The position numbers were made by a program, and so were the translations under genes. From Bradyrhizobium diazoefficiens (GTDB lineage: Bacteria; Pseudomonadota; Alphaproteobacteria; Rhizobiales; Xanthobacteraceae): a DNA stretch of 64,000 nt. Shown piece by piece: positions 48,857 to 58,544 of the stretch (position 1 is its first letter; every line of letters starts with the position of its first letter). The notes under the pieces are model-generated. The model saw nothing but the letters and a program-made list of their open reading frames with translations. It searched no databases and was not told the origin of the DNA. The stretch covers positions 62,001 through 126,000 of the forward strand of contig NZ_JAFCJE010000004.1 in the NCBI RefSeq assembly GCF_018131185.1, read 5' to 3'.

Positions 48857-51800
48857 AACAGGGAATGAAGTCTCCGGCCGAGCTGATTGCGCCCGGCCGT
48901 GCGCTGACGCTTGCCAATGTCGCGGAAGGCGCCGAAGGCCTCGTCGTCTCCGATCTCGCCCGAGCCATCGCGGCGCGGCCGAAGAAGCCGGCCGTCAGCC
49001 TTGCGGTGGTCTGCCGCGACGGTCCGCGCATGCAGCAGCTCGAACGCGCGCTGCAGTTCTTCGCGCCCGATCTGCCGGTGCTGACCTTCCCGGCCTGGGA
49101 TTGCCAGCCCTATGACCGCGTCTCGCCGCATGGCGGCATCCTGGCGCAACGCCTGACGACGCTGGCACGGCTTGCGTCCCTGACGGGCAGCGACAAGCCG
49201 CTGATCGTGCTGACAACGGTGAACGCGGTCGTGCAGCGCGTGCCCGCGCGCGAGCTCGTCGCGGCGCAGGCGCTGTCGGTCGCGCCCGGCAACGTCGTGC
49301 CGATGGACACCATCATCGCCTGGCTCGAGCACAACGGCTACAATCGCTCCTCGACCGTGCGCGAGCCCGGCGAATATGCCGTGCGCGGCGGCATCCTGGA
49401 TTTGTTTCCGGCCGGCCTCGATCAGCCCGTGCGGTTCGACTTCTTCGGCGACAGCCTGGAATCGATCCGCACCTTCGACGCCGAGACCCAGCGTACGCTG
49501 CTCGACATGCGCGCGCTCAACCTGGTGCCGATCTCGGAATTCCAGCTCGTCACCGACACTATCCGCCGTTTCCGCATGGGCTATGTCGCCGAGTTCGGCG
49601 CGCCCGAGCGCGACGATGCGCTGTATGAGGCCGTCAGCGAAGGCCGCCGCCATCCCGGCATGGAGCACTGGTTGCCGCTATTCCAGGACCGGATGGACAC
49701 GCTGTTCGACTATCTGCAAGGCGCTCCGATCGCGATCGAGCCGCAGGCCGAGGACGCGATCCGCGAACGGTTCAAGCAGATCCTGGACTATTACGAAGCC
49801 CGCCGCGACGCCATGGAGCATCCGGGCGGCGGCGCCATCTACAAGCCGCTGCCGCCGGATCGGCTGTATCTCACCGGCGAGGAGTGGACCAGGCGCGAGA
49901 GCGACATGCCGCTGGTGCGGCTGACGCAATTTTCGGTTCCCACCGACGGGACCAGTGTCGTCGACGCCGGTGCGCGCAAGGGCCGCGACTTCGCGCCGGA
50001 GCGCAACGACACCACCGTCAACGTATTCGAGTCCGTGGTGAGCCATGTGATGGCGCTGCACGCCCAGCGCAAGAAGGTCGTGATCGCGCTCTGGAGCGAA
50101 GGCTCGCGCGACCGAATGACCTCGATGCTGCGCGACCACAAGCTGACCCACACCACCAGCGTGAACAGCTGGCGCACGGTGCAGGCCACCCCGCGCAACG
50201 AGACCATGCTCGCCGTGCTCGGCCTCGAGAGCGGGTTCGAGACCGACGAGATCGCTGTGATCAGCGAGCAGGACATTCTCGGCGACCGCCTGGTACGGCC
50301 GCGCAAGGCCAGCCGCAAGCTCGACAATTTCATCTCGGAGGTGACGAGCCTTGCCGCCGGCGACATCGTGGTCCATGTCGATCACGGCATCGGCCGCTTC
50401 GTCGGCCTGCAGACCCTCGACGTTGCCGGTGCGCCGCATGACTGTCTCGAACTGCACTATGCGGCCGAGACAAAACTGTTCCTGCCGGTCGAGAACATCG
50501 AGCTCTTGTCGCGCTACGGCTCCGACCAGACCGATGTCGAGCTGGATCGCCTGGGGGGCGGCGGCTGGCAGACCCGCAAGGCCAAACTCAAGAACCGCAT
50601 CCGTGAGATCGCGGGCGAATTGATCAAGATTGCCGCCGCGCGCCATCTGCACGAGGCGCCCAAGCTTCTGGTGCAGCCTGGCCTCTACGACGAGTTCTGT
50701 GCCCGCTTCCCCTATGACGAAACCGAGGACCAGCTCGGGGCCATCGAGTCCACACTGAAGGACCTCGAACTCGGCCGTCCGATGGACCGGCTGATCTGCG
50801 GCGACGTCGGTTTTGGCAAGACCGAGGTGGCCTTGCGCGCCGCGTTTGCCGTGGCGCTCGAGGGCAAGCAGGTCGCGGTCGTGGTGCCGACTACGCTCCT
50901 GGCGCGCCAGCACGCAAGAACCTTCACGGAGCGCTTCAAGGGCTTTCCGGTGAACGTGGCGCAGGCTTCGCGCCTGGTTGCGGCCAAGGAGCTCAATCTG
51001 GTCAAGAAGGGCATTGCCGACGGCTCGGTCGACATCGTCGTCGGCACCCATGCGCTGCTCGGCAAGGCGATCAAATTCCGCGATCTCGGCCTCGTCATCG
51101 TCGACGAGGAGCAGCACTTTGGCGTTACCCACAAGGAGCGGCTGAAGGCGCTTCGCGCCGAGGTGCACGTGCTGACGCTGTCGGCGACGCCGATCCCGCG
51201 CACGCTGCAACTCGCGCTCACCGGCGTCCGCGAACTCTCGATCATTGCCTCGCCCCCAGTCGATCGCCTGGCGGTGCGCACCTTCGTCGCACCGCACGAT
51301 CCCCTGATGATCCGCGAGGCGCTGCTGCGCGAGCGCTATCGCGGTGGGCAGGCGTTCTACGTGGTGCCGCGCATCGACGACCTCGCCGAGGTCAAGGACT
51401 TCCTCGACAAGAACGTGCCCGAGATGAAGGTCGCGGTCGCGCACGGCCAGATGCCGCCCGCCGTGATCGAGGACATCATGACCGCCTTCTACGACGGCAA
51501 GTTCGACATCCTGCTGTCGACCACGATCGTGGAGTCGGGCCTCGACATTCCCAACGCCAACACGCTGATCGTGCATCGCGCCGACATGTTCGGCCTGGCC
51601 CAGCTCTATCAGCTCCGCGGCCGCGTCGGCCGTGCCAAGCTGCGCGCCTATGCGCTGTTCACGCTGCCGGCGCAGCAGAAGATCACGGCGCAGGCCGAGC
51701 GCCGGCTTACCGTGCTGCAATCGCTGGAGACGCTGGGCGCCGGCTTCCAGCTCGCCTCGCACGACCTCGACATCCGCGGCGCCGGCAATCTGCTCGGCGA

Positions 51801-52371
51801 GGAGCAGTCCGGCCATATCAAGGAGGTCGGCTTCGAGCTGTACCAATCGATGCTGGAGGAGGCGATCGTCAACCTCAAGGCCGGCGTCTCCGAGCCCGCC
51901 GCCGACCGCTGGTCGCCGTCGATCACGATCGGCATGCCCGTGCTCATTCCGGAGGACTATGTCAGCGACCTCTCGGTGCGGCTGTCGCTGTACCGGCGCC
52001 TTGCGGATCTCGAGACCGAGGAGGAGATCGAGAATTTTGGCGCCGAGATGCGCGACCGCTTCGGCGTGCTGCCGGACGAGGTGCGATACCTGTTCAAGGT
52101 CGCCGCGATCAAGGCGTTCTGCCGAAGGGCCAATGTCGGCAAGATCGATGCCGGCCCGAAGGGCGCCGTCATCGCCTTCCGCGACAATTCCTTTGCCTAT
52201 CCCGACCGCCTGGTGAGCTTCATCCGCAGCTACGGCCAGGCCGCCAAGGTGCGGCCCGATATGAAGGTGGTGTTCCTGCAGGACTGGGAGACGCCGGAAG
52301 AGCGCCTCGCCGGCACGACGGAGATCATGCGGCAATTGGCGCAGCTCGCGGAGAGCAAGAAGGCGGCGTAG
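48853..52371 (+). CDS. mfd: transcription-repair coupling factor
   Basis: 1172 residues, normal length. Mfd removes stalled RNA polymerase and recruits UvrA. UvrB-like module: REPGEYAVRGGILDLFPAG. RNA-polymerase interaction domain: GDIVVHVDHGIGRFVGLQTL. Motor: GDVGFGKTEVALRAAFA, VDEEQHFGV, LSATPIPRTLQLAL, ESGLDIPNANT and QLRGRVGRAKLRAYA. The C-terminal TRCF domain begins near ALVAEAIVN-like helices and ends with VRPDMKVVFLQ. It is translationally coupled to sdhE. A divergent paralogue is encoded at 24158. Confidence 0.97.
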   Translation: MKQGMKSPAELIAPGRALTLANVAEGAEGLVVSDLARAIAARPKKPAVSLAVVCRDGPRMQQLERALQFFAPDLPVLTFPAWDCQPYDRVSPHGGILAQRLTTLARLASLTGSDKPLIVLTTVNAVVQRVPARELVAAQALSVAPGNVVPMDTIIAWLEHNGYNRSSTVREPGEYAVRGGILDLFPAGLDQPVRFDFFGDSLESIRTFDAETQRTLLDMRALNLVPISEFQLVTDTIRRFRMGYVAEFGAPERDDALYEAVSEGRRHPGMEHWLPLFQDRMDTLFDYLQGAPIAIEPQAEDAIRERFKQILDYYEARRDAMEHPGGGAIYKPLPPDRLYLTGEEWTRRESDMPLVRLTQFSVPTDGTSVVDAGARKGRDFAPERNDTTVNVFESVVSHVMALHAQRKKVVIALWSEGSRDRMTSMLRDHKLTHTTSVNSWRTVQATPRNETMLAVLGLESGFETDEIAVISEQDILGDRLVRPRKASRKLDNFISEVTSLAAGDIVVHVDHGIGRFVGLQTLDVAGAPHDCLELHYAAETKLFLPVENIELLSRYGSDQTDVELDRLGGGGWQTRKAKLKNRIREIAGELIKIAAARHLHEAPKLLVQPGLYDEFCARFPYDETEDQLGAIESTLKDLELGRPMDRLICGDVGFGKTEVALRAAFAVALEGKQVAVVVPTTLLARQHARTFTERFKGFPVNVAQASRLVAAKELNLVKKGIADGSVDIVVGTHALLGKAIKFRDLGLVIVDEEQHFGVTHKERLKALRAEVHVLTLSATPIPRTLQLALTGVRELSIIASPPVDRLAVRTFVAPHDPLMIREALLRERYRGGQAFYVVPRIDDLAEVKDFLDKNVPEMKVAVAHGQMPPAVIEDIMTAFYDGKFDILLSTTIVESGLDIPNANTLIVHRADMFGLAQLYQLRGRVGRAKLRAYALFTLPAQQKITAQAERRLTVLQSLETLGAGFQLASHDLDIRGAGNLLGEEQSGHIKEVGFELYQSMLEEAIVNLKAGVSEPAADRWSPSITIGMPVLIPEDYVSDLSVRLSLYRRLADLETEEEIENFGAEMRDRFGVLPDEVRYLFKVAAIKAFCRRANVGKIDAGPKGAVIAFRDNSFAYPDRLVSFIRSYGQAAKVRPDMKVVFLQDWETPEERLAGTTEIMRQLAQLAESKKAA

Positions 52372-52450
52372 GAACTTATGATAGACGCAGCAAAGGAACA
52401 GATGTTCGTTCAGCAAAGCATCGCTGGACTGGCTTTTCTTCCCGAACTTC

Positions 52451-52750
52451 GTGACTTTTGCCCTCGGTGCGCTCTTGGCCTTCTTGCTTACGTCTTGGCG
52501 AAAACGGCTGGGATGGATCGACTGGACGATCGCTCTTGTCCTTAATGTTCCTGCTGCTTCCGTCTTGATGAAGCTATTGTTCAAAGCACCATACAACTGT
52601 GATGGGTATTGCTACTTATTCATGCTTTGCGGAATTGGTTTTGGCCTAGGACTGCTCTTCGGGCTGCTGCTATCAAGCTGGTTTATCGCGGTCAGTCGAG
52701 GGCCAAACCAAGGTAATTCAAGACGCAGCCCGCGACGCGTCCGCCGATAG
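52451..52750 (+). CDS. small two-to-three-helix membrane protein, start uncertain
   Basis: 99 residues from the GTG at 52451, with hydrophobic stretches (TFALGALLAFLLTSW, IDWTIALVLNVPAASVLMKLLF, LFMLCGIGFGLGLLFGLLLSSWFIAV) and a short basic tail. The codons just upstream (CTG at 52424: LDWLFFPNFVTFALG) look like a natural N-terminus, but no ATG or ribosome site is present, so a start codon may have been lost. The bases are A+T-richer than the neighbours. It overlaps the next gene's 3' end by 33 bases. Confidence 0.45.
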   Translation: MTFALGALLAFLLTSWRKRLGWIDWTIALVLNVPAASVLMKLLFKAPYNCDGYCYLFMLCGIGFGLGLLFGLLLSSWFIAVSRGPNQGNSRRSPRRVRR

Positions 52751-53941
52751 CCGGGCCAGCAGCGATCTTGCCGTATCCGATGGCGAGAGCGAGTCCACGC
52801 TGACGACCGGCTCGCTGCGCATCTCGTGCTTGCCGTTGGAGGTGTGGCGCATCACCGCGGAGAGGCGACGGGCGATCATGTGGGCGGTGCGGAAGTCGGT
52901 TTCCGCGAACACGACGATGACCGAACCGTCCTTCTGTGCCGCGCCGAAATCCATCTGCCGCATCAGGCGGCTGAGGATGCGGGCGGCATCGAGCTGGGCG
53001 CGGGAATTGCCGGGGTCGAAAGCGAAGCGTGCGACCGACAGGCCGCCGCCGCGGGCCAGCGTCTGCTCGACCGCCTTGGCGAAATCGCGCGCGAAGGCTT
53101 CCACCGTCAGCAGGCCGCTGCGCGGATCGAGCCAGCCGCCGGCATCGATCGAGCGCAGCGTGCGGCTCAATTGGGCTTCCATCGCGTGCTGGCGGATCAG
53201 GGGCAGCGCGTTGGCCGCGACCCTCGCCGGCTCGCCCGGGATCAGCTCGAGATTGGGCAGGTCGTAAGTCTGCGTCAGCTGGTGCGCGGTGAGGACGACG
53301 GGCAGGCTGCGGAAGCGGGTGTCCTCGGCGAGCACGGTGAGGAAGGCGTCGGTGACACGCGCGGTAAAACCTTCGGCAAGCACGACGCCGTCGAGGTCGC
53401 GGGTGTTGAGATGTTTCGCGGCAGCCTCGATCGAGAGCGCGCCGACCACGCCGACGCGTTCACCGAACGCGACGGAGAGCGCGGGATAGGCCGCGCCCCT
53501 GCCGATCAGGAGCACGGTCGCATCACGTGCGGGATCGCCCTGCGGCAGGACCACCTTCACTTCCGGCAATCGGCGCAGCACCGTGGCATGGAGCGTGCGC
53601 ACGCGTAGCGCGGCGCGAAGCCGTGCGATCAGGCGATCGGGATTGCCGCCGCGCGAGGAGAAGGGAAGGGCGTTATGAGGCAGCATGCCCACCGCATCCA
53701 CGGCCACGAAGGGAAGGTAGGGCGATTGGTCGGCGATCTTCTTGGCGAGCGCGGCCATATGCGGCTCGTGTCCGCCATGCATCGCAGCGAGAATCGCGGC
53801 CGGCTGAACTTCTTCGACCGCGCGCGCCGCGCTGGCCCAGTCGATATCGACCACGGGAAACAGCCGGGCCTCGTCCAGCGCCCCGACGAAGGGCGGCCGT
53901 TCGGCATTGGACACAAACAGGATCGGGCCCGACTGGGACAT
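52718..53941 (-). CDS. response-regulator-like protein with degenerate GGDEF domain
   Basis: 407 residues. It begins with two receiver-like folds (GPILFVSNAERPPFVGAL..., then ATVLLIGRGAAYPALSVAFGERVGVVGALS). The C-terminal part is GGDEF-like: DPRSGLLTVEAFARDFAKAV, LARGGGLSVARFAFD, then MRQMDFGAAQKDGSVIVVFAETD, where the active-site GGDEF is replaced by KDGSV. It therefore cannot be a normal diguanylate cyclase. It may bind a partner or nucleotide. It follows the adenylate-forming gene by 85 bases on the same strand. Confidence 0.82.
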   Translation of the reverse strand: MSQSGPILFVSNAERPPFVGALDEARLFPVVDIDWASAARAVEEVQPAAILAAMHGGHEPHMAALAKKIADQSPYLPFVAVDAVGMLPHNALPFSSRGGNPDRLIARLRAALRVRTLHATVLRRLPEVKVVLPQGDPARDATVLLIGRGAAYPALSVAFGERVGVVGALSIEAAAKHLNTRDLDGVVLAEGFTARVTDAFLTVLAEDTRFRSLPVVLTAHQLTQTYDLPNLELIPGEPARVAANALPLIRQHAMEAQLSRTLRSIDAGGWLDPRSGLLTVEAFARDFAKAVEQTLARGGGLSVARFAFDPGNSRAQLDAARILSRLMRQMDFGAAQKDGSVIVVFAETDFRTAHMIARRLSAVMRHTSNGKHEMRSEPVVSVDSLSPSDTARSLLARLSADASRAAS

Positions 53942-54026
53942 TCGTCAAACTCTGATCACGCGACAGTTGCCGCGCAATCTAGTTTGGCCGCATTAATGCG
54001 GCGTCAACGTACCCGGCAAAAAGCGC

Positions 54027-55529
54027 CTAGACCGGGCCGGAGCGATCGCGAAAAGCCTCGACCATCAGGGGGTTAAGGCCGAGCTCGCTGAGAGCCTCGC
54101 GGGCGCGGGCGTTGTCCTGGGCGCGTCCGGCCAGCCGGTGGCCGGAAAGTCGGTCGGGCAGCGCGGTGAGCAGCGCGCCCTGGCCGAGCCGGCGTGCCCA
54201 TTCCTGCAGGTCGTTGGAGAGGAAGCGGTAGCCGCCGACGGCCATGATGCCGGAGGGCGGCGCGGTGATGCAGATCGCGCCGCTCGGGCGGTCGAGCCGG
54301 GCGGCATAGCCGGTGTCGACATAGTCGCGCGGCGGCTGCGCGATCAGGGTGTCGCCGGCTGGCTGCGGCGGGACATAGGCCGCGATCGGCACCATCGCGC
54401 CGCGCAGGCCGAGCGTGCCCTTCGGCGTCAGCAGGATTTCGCCGGCAATGGACGAGCCGGCCTGCTCGCGCGGGGCGCCGTGCGGCCCCGGCATCACGGG
54501 CACCGGCATGCCGTCCTCGCCGCGGCGGGCGCCGAACAGGCCGGCCTCACCGAACAGATAGACGTCGGTCAGCGGCGCGTGCGGCGCGATCCAGGCATCG
54601 CTCGCCGCCACCTGCTCGGGCGCGCGCCACAAGCCAATGACGTTGCGCAAGGACGGCATCCGCGCTGCCAGATCGGCATCGCCGAGCCGCAAGGCAAGCT
54701 GCGCGGGCGCGATCAGCACCTCGCATTCATGCTCGTTGATCTGCTGCTCCAGCACCTCGTTCTCGAAGGGATGATGCAGCGCAAGCGCGCCGCCGGAGAG
54801 GAGCCATACGGCGAGCGAGGAAGCAAGGCCGGCGAACGACATCGGCGCGAACGCGGCCATCAATGTCGCGCCCTGCCTGATGTCGGCTTCCAGCGACATC
54901 GCGAGCCCGCCGGCGATCAGGCTGAAATGCGGCCGCGGCACCGGGCGAAAGCCTTCCGCCGTAACGTCGAAAGAGATCATCGCCGCCTTGCGGCCGTCCT
55001 GGATCACGGCGCGTGTGGTGCCGGGCGGGCGGGCCAGCACCTCGTCGAGCGAAGCCATGCCTTCGGGCAGATCGGTGCCGAAGCCGCAGACGTGACGGAT
55101 CGAGAAGGCTTCGGCGGCCGCGTGCATCGCGAGGTCGGCATAGCTGACGCCGTCGACCGTGCTCATGGTGACGATGGCGCGCGCCGCGGTGCGATTGAGC
55201 GCAGCGGTCAGTTCCGCATGTCGCCACAGCAGCGGCAACACCGCGACGACGAGGCCGGCGCGATGGGCGGCGAGCACGGTGAGCACGAACTCGACCGTCG
55301 CAGGCAACTGGATCGCAATGACGGAATTGGCCGGCAGGCCCGATTCGACGAAATAGGCCGACAGCGCCTCGATGGCGGTGTCAGCCTCGGCATAGGTCAT
55401 CCGTCGCGGCTGGTGCCCGGTCACGCGGGCCTTGTTGAGGGGGTCGAGCAGTGCGGTCGCGTGCGGCTGCCGCATCAGCGTGCGCTGGAACAACGTGTCG
55501 AGCGTCGGCGATATGGCTGGCTGGTTCAC
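54027..55529 (-). CDS. AMP-binding (acyl-CoA synthetase-like) protein, catalytic motifs degenerate
   Basis: 500 residues with the ANL-superfamily fold (PRRMTYAEADTAIEALSAYF, IAIQLPATVEFVLTVLAAHRAGLVVAVLP). The phosphate loop, normally TSGTTGxPK, is replaced by FDVTAEGFRP. The TGD motif reads DTGYAARLD, and no C-terminal catalytic Lys is seen. The protein is thus probably inactive as an adenylating enzyme or has another role. It starts four bases after the binding-protein gene and is probably co-transcribed with it. Confidence 0.85.
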   Translation of the reverse strand: MNQPAISPTLDTLFQRTLMRQPHATALLDPLNKARVTGHQPRRMTYAEADTAIEALSAYFVESGLPANSVIAIQLPATVEFVLTVLAAHRAGLVVAVLPLLWRHAELTAALNRTAARAIVTMSTVDGVSYADLAMHAAAEAFSIRHVCGFGTDLPEGMASLDEVLARPPGTTRAVIQDGRKAAMISFDVTAEGFRPVPRPHFSLIAGGLAMSLEADIRQGATLMAAFAPMSFAGLASSLAVWLLSGGALALHHPFENEVLEQQINEHECEVLIAPAQLALRLGDADLAARMPSLRNVIGLWRAPEQVAASDAWIAPHAPLTDVYLFGEAGLFGARRGEDGMPVPVMPGPHGAPREQAGSSIAGEILLTPKGTLGLRGAMVPIAAYVPPQPAGDTLIAQPPRDYVDTGYAARLDRPSGAICITAPPSGIMAVGGYRFLSNDLQEWARRLGQGALLTALPDRLSGHRLAGRAQDNARAREALSELGLNPLMVEAFRDRSGPV

Positions 55530-55533
55530 GACG

Positions 55534-57390
55534 TCACTTTGCTTGATGAGCGGGAGGCTGCCCCTTCGACCACCAGGTCTCCGGCAAATAGCCTGAGAGC
55601 GAGGTGGCCTTGGGCCGTTCTATCCGATTCCAGCGCGCGATCCATTGCTCGGATACGTTAAACAGGGGGATTGTGTAGACGCCCGCGATCAAGGCGCGAT
55701 CGAGCGCCCGCACCGTCGCGACGAAGTCCGTATGTTCACGGGCCTCGAGCAGGGCGGCGATCATGGCATCGACCGCAGGATCCCTGGCGCCCATGTAGTT
55801 GCGGGTCCCCGGATTGTCCGCGGCGGCGCTGCCCCAGTAGAAAGATTGCTCGTTGCCGGGCGATAGCGACTGATCCCAGCGGTTCTGGATCATGTCGAAC
55901 TCGAACGCGAGCCGGCGCTGGTCGAACTGCACGGGATCGACCGACCGCACGCTCGGCTCGATGCCGGCGCGCTTGAGGTCGCGCTGGAACGCGAGCGCGA
56001 TCCGCTCCTGGTCGCGGGTCGTGACCAGGATCTCGAATGTGAAGGGCGCCCTGGTCGCGCGGTTGCGCAGCACCGTGCCGTCGAGATCGTAGCCGGCATC
56101 CGACAGCAGTTTCAGCGCGGCGCGCAGCGTGGTGCGGTCCCGCCCGGAGCCGTCGGTGGCCGGCAGGCGGTAGCTGCCGTCCATGATGTCGGGGGGAATT
56201 CGAGCAGCGAACGGCTTGAGCAGTTCGCGCTCGCGCGCGTCCGCGGGGCGGCCATAGGCCGACAGGTCGGAGCCGGCGAAATAGCCGGCAACGCGCGCAT
56301 AGAGGCCGAAGAAATAGTTGCGGTTGACCAGCTCGAAATCGAACAGCAGCGTCAGTGCCTGGCGCACGCGGATGTCGGCGAAGAGCGGCCGGCGCGTGTT
56401 GAACACCAGGAATTCGGATGGCTGAGGCACGCCCGGCCTGACGGTGTCGCGGATCACCTCGCCGCTTTTCGCGGCCGGAAAATCGTAGCCGTCGTGCCAG
56501 CGCAACGGCTCGTGCTCGACGCGGAAATCGTAGAGGCCGCGCTTGAAAGCTTCGAACTGTCCGTTGGCCTCGCGAAAATAGTCGAGCCTGATCTCGTCGA
56601 AATTGTAGAGGCCGCGGTTGATGGCGAGGTCGCGGCCCCAATAGTCGGGATTGCGGGTGAGGGTCACGCTCGCGCCGGGCTTCACCGCCGTGACCCGATA
56701 GGGACCGGAGCCAATCGGGCTCGTCAGCGTCGTCTCCTCGAAGGTCGCGACGTCGACCGCATGCTTCGGCAGGATCGGCATCAGGCCGAGGATCAGCGGC
56801 AGCTCGCGGTCGTTGGCCCCTGCGAGGTCGAAGCGGACGGTGAGGGGGGCGGTCGCCTCGGCCTTGGCGACTTTGGCGTAGTACTGCCGGTGGTTCGGCC
56901 GGCCGTGGTCGCGCAGGAGCTGCCAGGAGAACAGCACGTCCTCGGCGGTGACCTGCTTGCCATCGGAGAAACGGGCGCGGGGATCGAGGCGGAACGTGAC
57001 GAAGCTTCGCTCGTCGTCGGTCTCGACGCTCCTGGCGAGCAGGCCGTAGAGCGTGAACGGCTCGTCATTGCCCCGCGCGAGCAGGCTCTCGATCACGTAG
57101 CTCCGCATCTGCTGCACGGCCAATCCCCTCACGATGAAGGGATTGAGACTGTCGAAGGTTCCGAGCACACCCCAGGTCAACCGGCCGCCCTTGGGGGCAT
57201 CGGGATTGGCGTAGGGCATGTGGGTGAAATCGGCCGGCATCGCCGGCTTGCCGTGCATGGCGATGGCATGCGTCTCCTCGGCCGAGGCGGCGCCAGTCGA
57301 GTGTCCCCCGCTGAGGGCCAAGACGAGGGTTGAGGCCAAGACGCAAAAGCGGACACCGGGGCCCTCGAAAAGGCGTTGGAACATGAACAT
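55534..57390 (-). CDS. periplasmic extracellular solute-binding protein, family 5 (YejA-like)
   Basis: 618 residues. A signal peptide (VRFCVLASTLVLALSGG) precedes an SBP_bac_5 domain: MPYANPDAPKGGRLTWGVLG, LARSVETDDERSFVTFRLDP, FSDGKQVTAEDVLFSW, and RRPLFADIRVRQALTLLFDFELVNRNYFFG. These proteins bind peptides or other bulky solutes for ABC importers; YejA-like members have the PKGG motif. No permease genes are in this unit. I start at the ATG at 57390 (others at 57384 and a GTG at 57447). It leads a unit with the AMP-binding gene. Confidence 0.92.
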   Translation of the reverse strand: MFMFQRLFEGPGVRFCVLASTLVLALSGGHSTGAASAEETHAIAMHGKPAMPADFTHMPYANPDAPKGGRLTWGVLGTFDSLNPFIVRGLAVQQMRSYVIESLLARGNDEPFTLYGLLARSVETDDERSFVTFRLDPRARFSDGKQVTAEDVLFSWQLLRDHGRPNHRQYYAKVAKAEATAPLTVRFDLAGANDRELPLILGLMPILPKHAVDVATFEETTLTSPIGSGPYRVTAVKPGASVTLTRNPDYWGRDLAINRGLYNFDEIRLDYFREANGQFEAFKRGLYDFRVEHEPLRWHDGYDFPAAKSGEVIRDTVRPGVPQPSEFLVFNTRRPLFADIRVRQALTLLFDFELVNRNYFFGLYARVAGYFAGSDLSAYGRPADARERELLKPFAARIPPDIMDGSYRLPATDGSGRDRTTLRAALKLLSDAGYDLDGTVLRNRATRAPFTFEILVTTRDQERIALAFQRDLKRAGIEPSVRSVDPVQFDQRRLAFEFDMIQNRWDQSLSPGNEQSFYWGSAAADNPGTRNYMGARDPAVDAMIAALLEAREHTDFVATVRALDRALIAGVYTIPLFNVSEQWIARWNRIERPKATSLSGYLPETWWSKGQPPAHQAK

Positions 57391-57651
57391 CAGCACACGT
57401 TGATTCGAGGGCCGGGCAGGCTTGAATCCTATCACAGGGAATTTCACCGGACGCAGCCGCGGATGTGGTCAAAGGCGCTTGTCGGCATTGATCTTTTCGC
57501 CGGCCACGTTAAGAAGGCACCCAATCGCGCAAGAGCGCCGAGCCCGTCACTTATCCGCCTCATTTGACGGGGAGAGAGCCGCGCCCAAGGCGGCTAGGTT
57601 CGGCGCTTAGGAGCGGTTCGGGCACTTCCCGTTCAGAAAGGGTTTTCCGCA

Positions 57652-58470
57652 ATGAATTTCCGTTACTTGGCCGCGTCCGTCCGGCCGCGCGGGCGACTTC
57701 TCGCCCTGTTGACGGCGACGGCGTTGGCCGTTCCGTTTGCCGCCGAGGCTCAGACCCCGGCGCCGGCTCCGGGTGCGCCCGCACCCAAAGCGACTCCAGC
57801 CCCGAAGGCTCCTCCGAAGGCCGCCCCCAAGGCTCCGGCGCCCGCGGCATCTCCGCAGGCCCAGCCGGCTCCTGCCCAAGGCGGCCAGCAGGGGGCGGCC
57901 CAGCCCGCTGACCAGCAGATCCAGCTGATCTACGCCCCCTGGACCAAGTTCTGCCTCAAGGGCCAGGACGCCAATGCCAAGCAGGTTTGCTTCACCGGCA
58001 AGGACGGCCGCATCGAATCGGGCCAGCCTGTCATCGCCGCCGTGATCATCGAGCCCGAAGGCGAGCCCAAGAAGATCCTGCGCGTGACGCTGCCGCTCGG
58101 CATGCAGCTCGTCCACGGCACCCGGATCATCGTCGACAGCAACCCGCCGCTGCAGCAACCCTATGTCATCTGCTTCCAGAACGGCTGCATGTCTGATTAC
58201 GAGGCGACGCCTGAGCTCATCAACAACATGAAGAAGGGCCAGAATCTCGTTGTCCAGGCCATCAATGCCAACGGCGCGCCGCTGACCCTGCCGCTGCCGC
58301 TCACCGGTGAATTCCAGAAGGCCTATGATGGTCCGCCGACCGATCCGAAGGTGTTCGAGGAAACCCAGAAGAAGCTCCAGGAAGAGCTTCAGAAGAAGGC
58401 CGACGAGCAGCGCAAGAAGCTCGAGCAGCAGGGCACGCCTCCCGGCACACCTCCGGCTGGGCAGAAGTAA
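57652..58470 (+). CDS. invasion-associated locus B family protein
   Basis: 272 residues. A signal peptide (LLALLTATALAVPFAAEAQ) precedes a Pro/Ala-rich linker (residues about 35-85). An IalB-like domain follows (YAPWTKFCLKGQDANAKQVCFTGKDGRIESG, AAVIIEPEGEPKKILRVTLPLGMQL, PYVICFQNGCMSDYEA). It ends in a Lys/Glu/Gln-rich coiled segment. IalB-like proteins are periplasmic and were named from Bartonella invasion, but in Rhizobiales they are general. A good site precedes the ATG and a strong terminator follows. Confidence 0.92.
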   Translation: MNFRYLAASVRPRGRLLALLTATALAVPFAAEAQTPAPAPGAPAPKATPAPKAPPKAAPKAPAPAASPQAQPAPAQGGQQGAAQPADQQIQLIYAPWTKFCLKGQDANAKQVCFTGKDGRIESGQPVIAAVIIEPEGEPKKILRVTLPLGMQLVHGTRIIVDSNPPLQQPYVICFQNGCMSDYEATPELINNMKKGQNLVVQAINANGAPLTLPLPLTGEFQKAYDGPPTDPKVFEETQKKLQEELQKKADEQRKKLEQQGTPPGTPPAGQK

Positions 58471-58492
58471 TCGGGACCCGATCCCGGACATG

Positions 58493-58522
58493 AAAAAGGC
58501 GCTCACCTCGAGCGCCTTTTTT
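58493..58522 (+). terminator. intrinsic terminator after the IalB-like gene
   Basis: GGCGCTC (58498-58504) / GAGCGCC (58510-58516) with a five-base loop, extended by AAAAA and TTTTTT. It can act in both directions and also ends convergent hspQ. Confidence 0.9.
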
Positions 58523-58544
58523 GTTGAGCGATTGTCGGAACAAC

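Noticed and set aside
49678..52596. A 972-codon open frame antisense to mfd
   Set aside because: Same reason: a G+C-rich shadow rich in Arg, Gln, His and Leu, without any domain.
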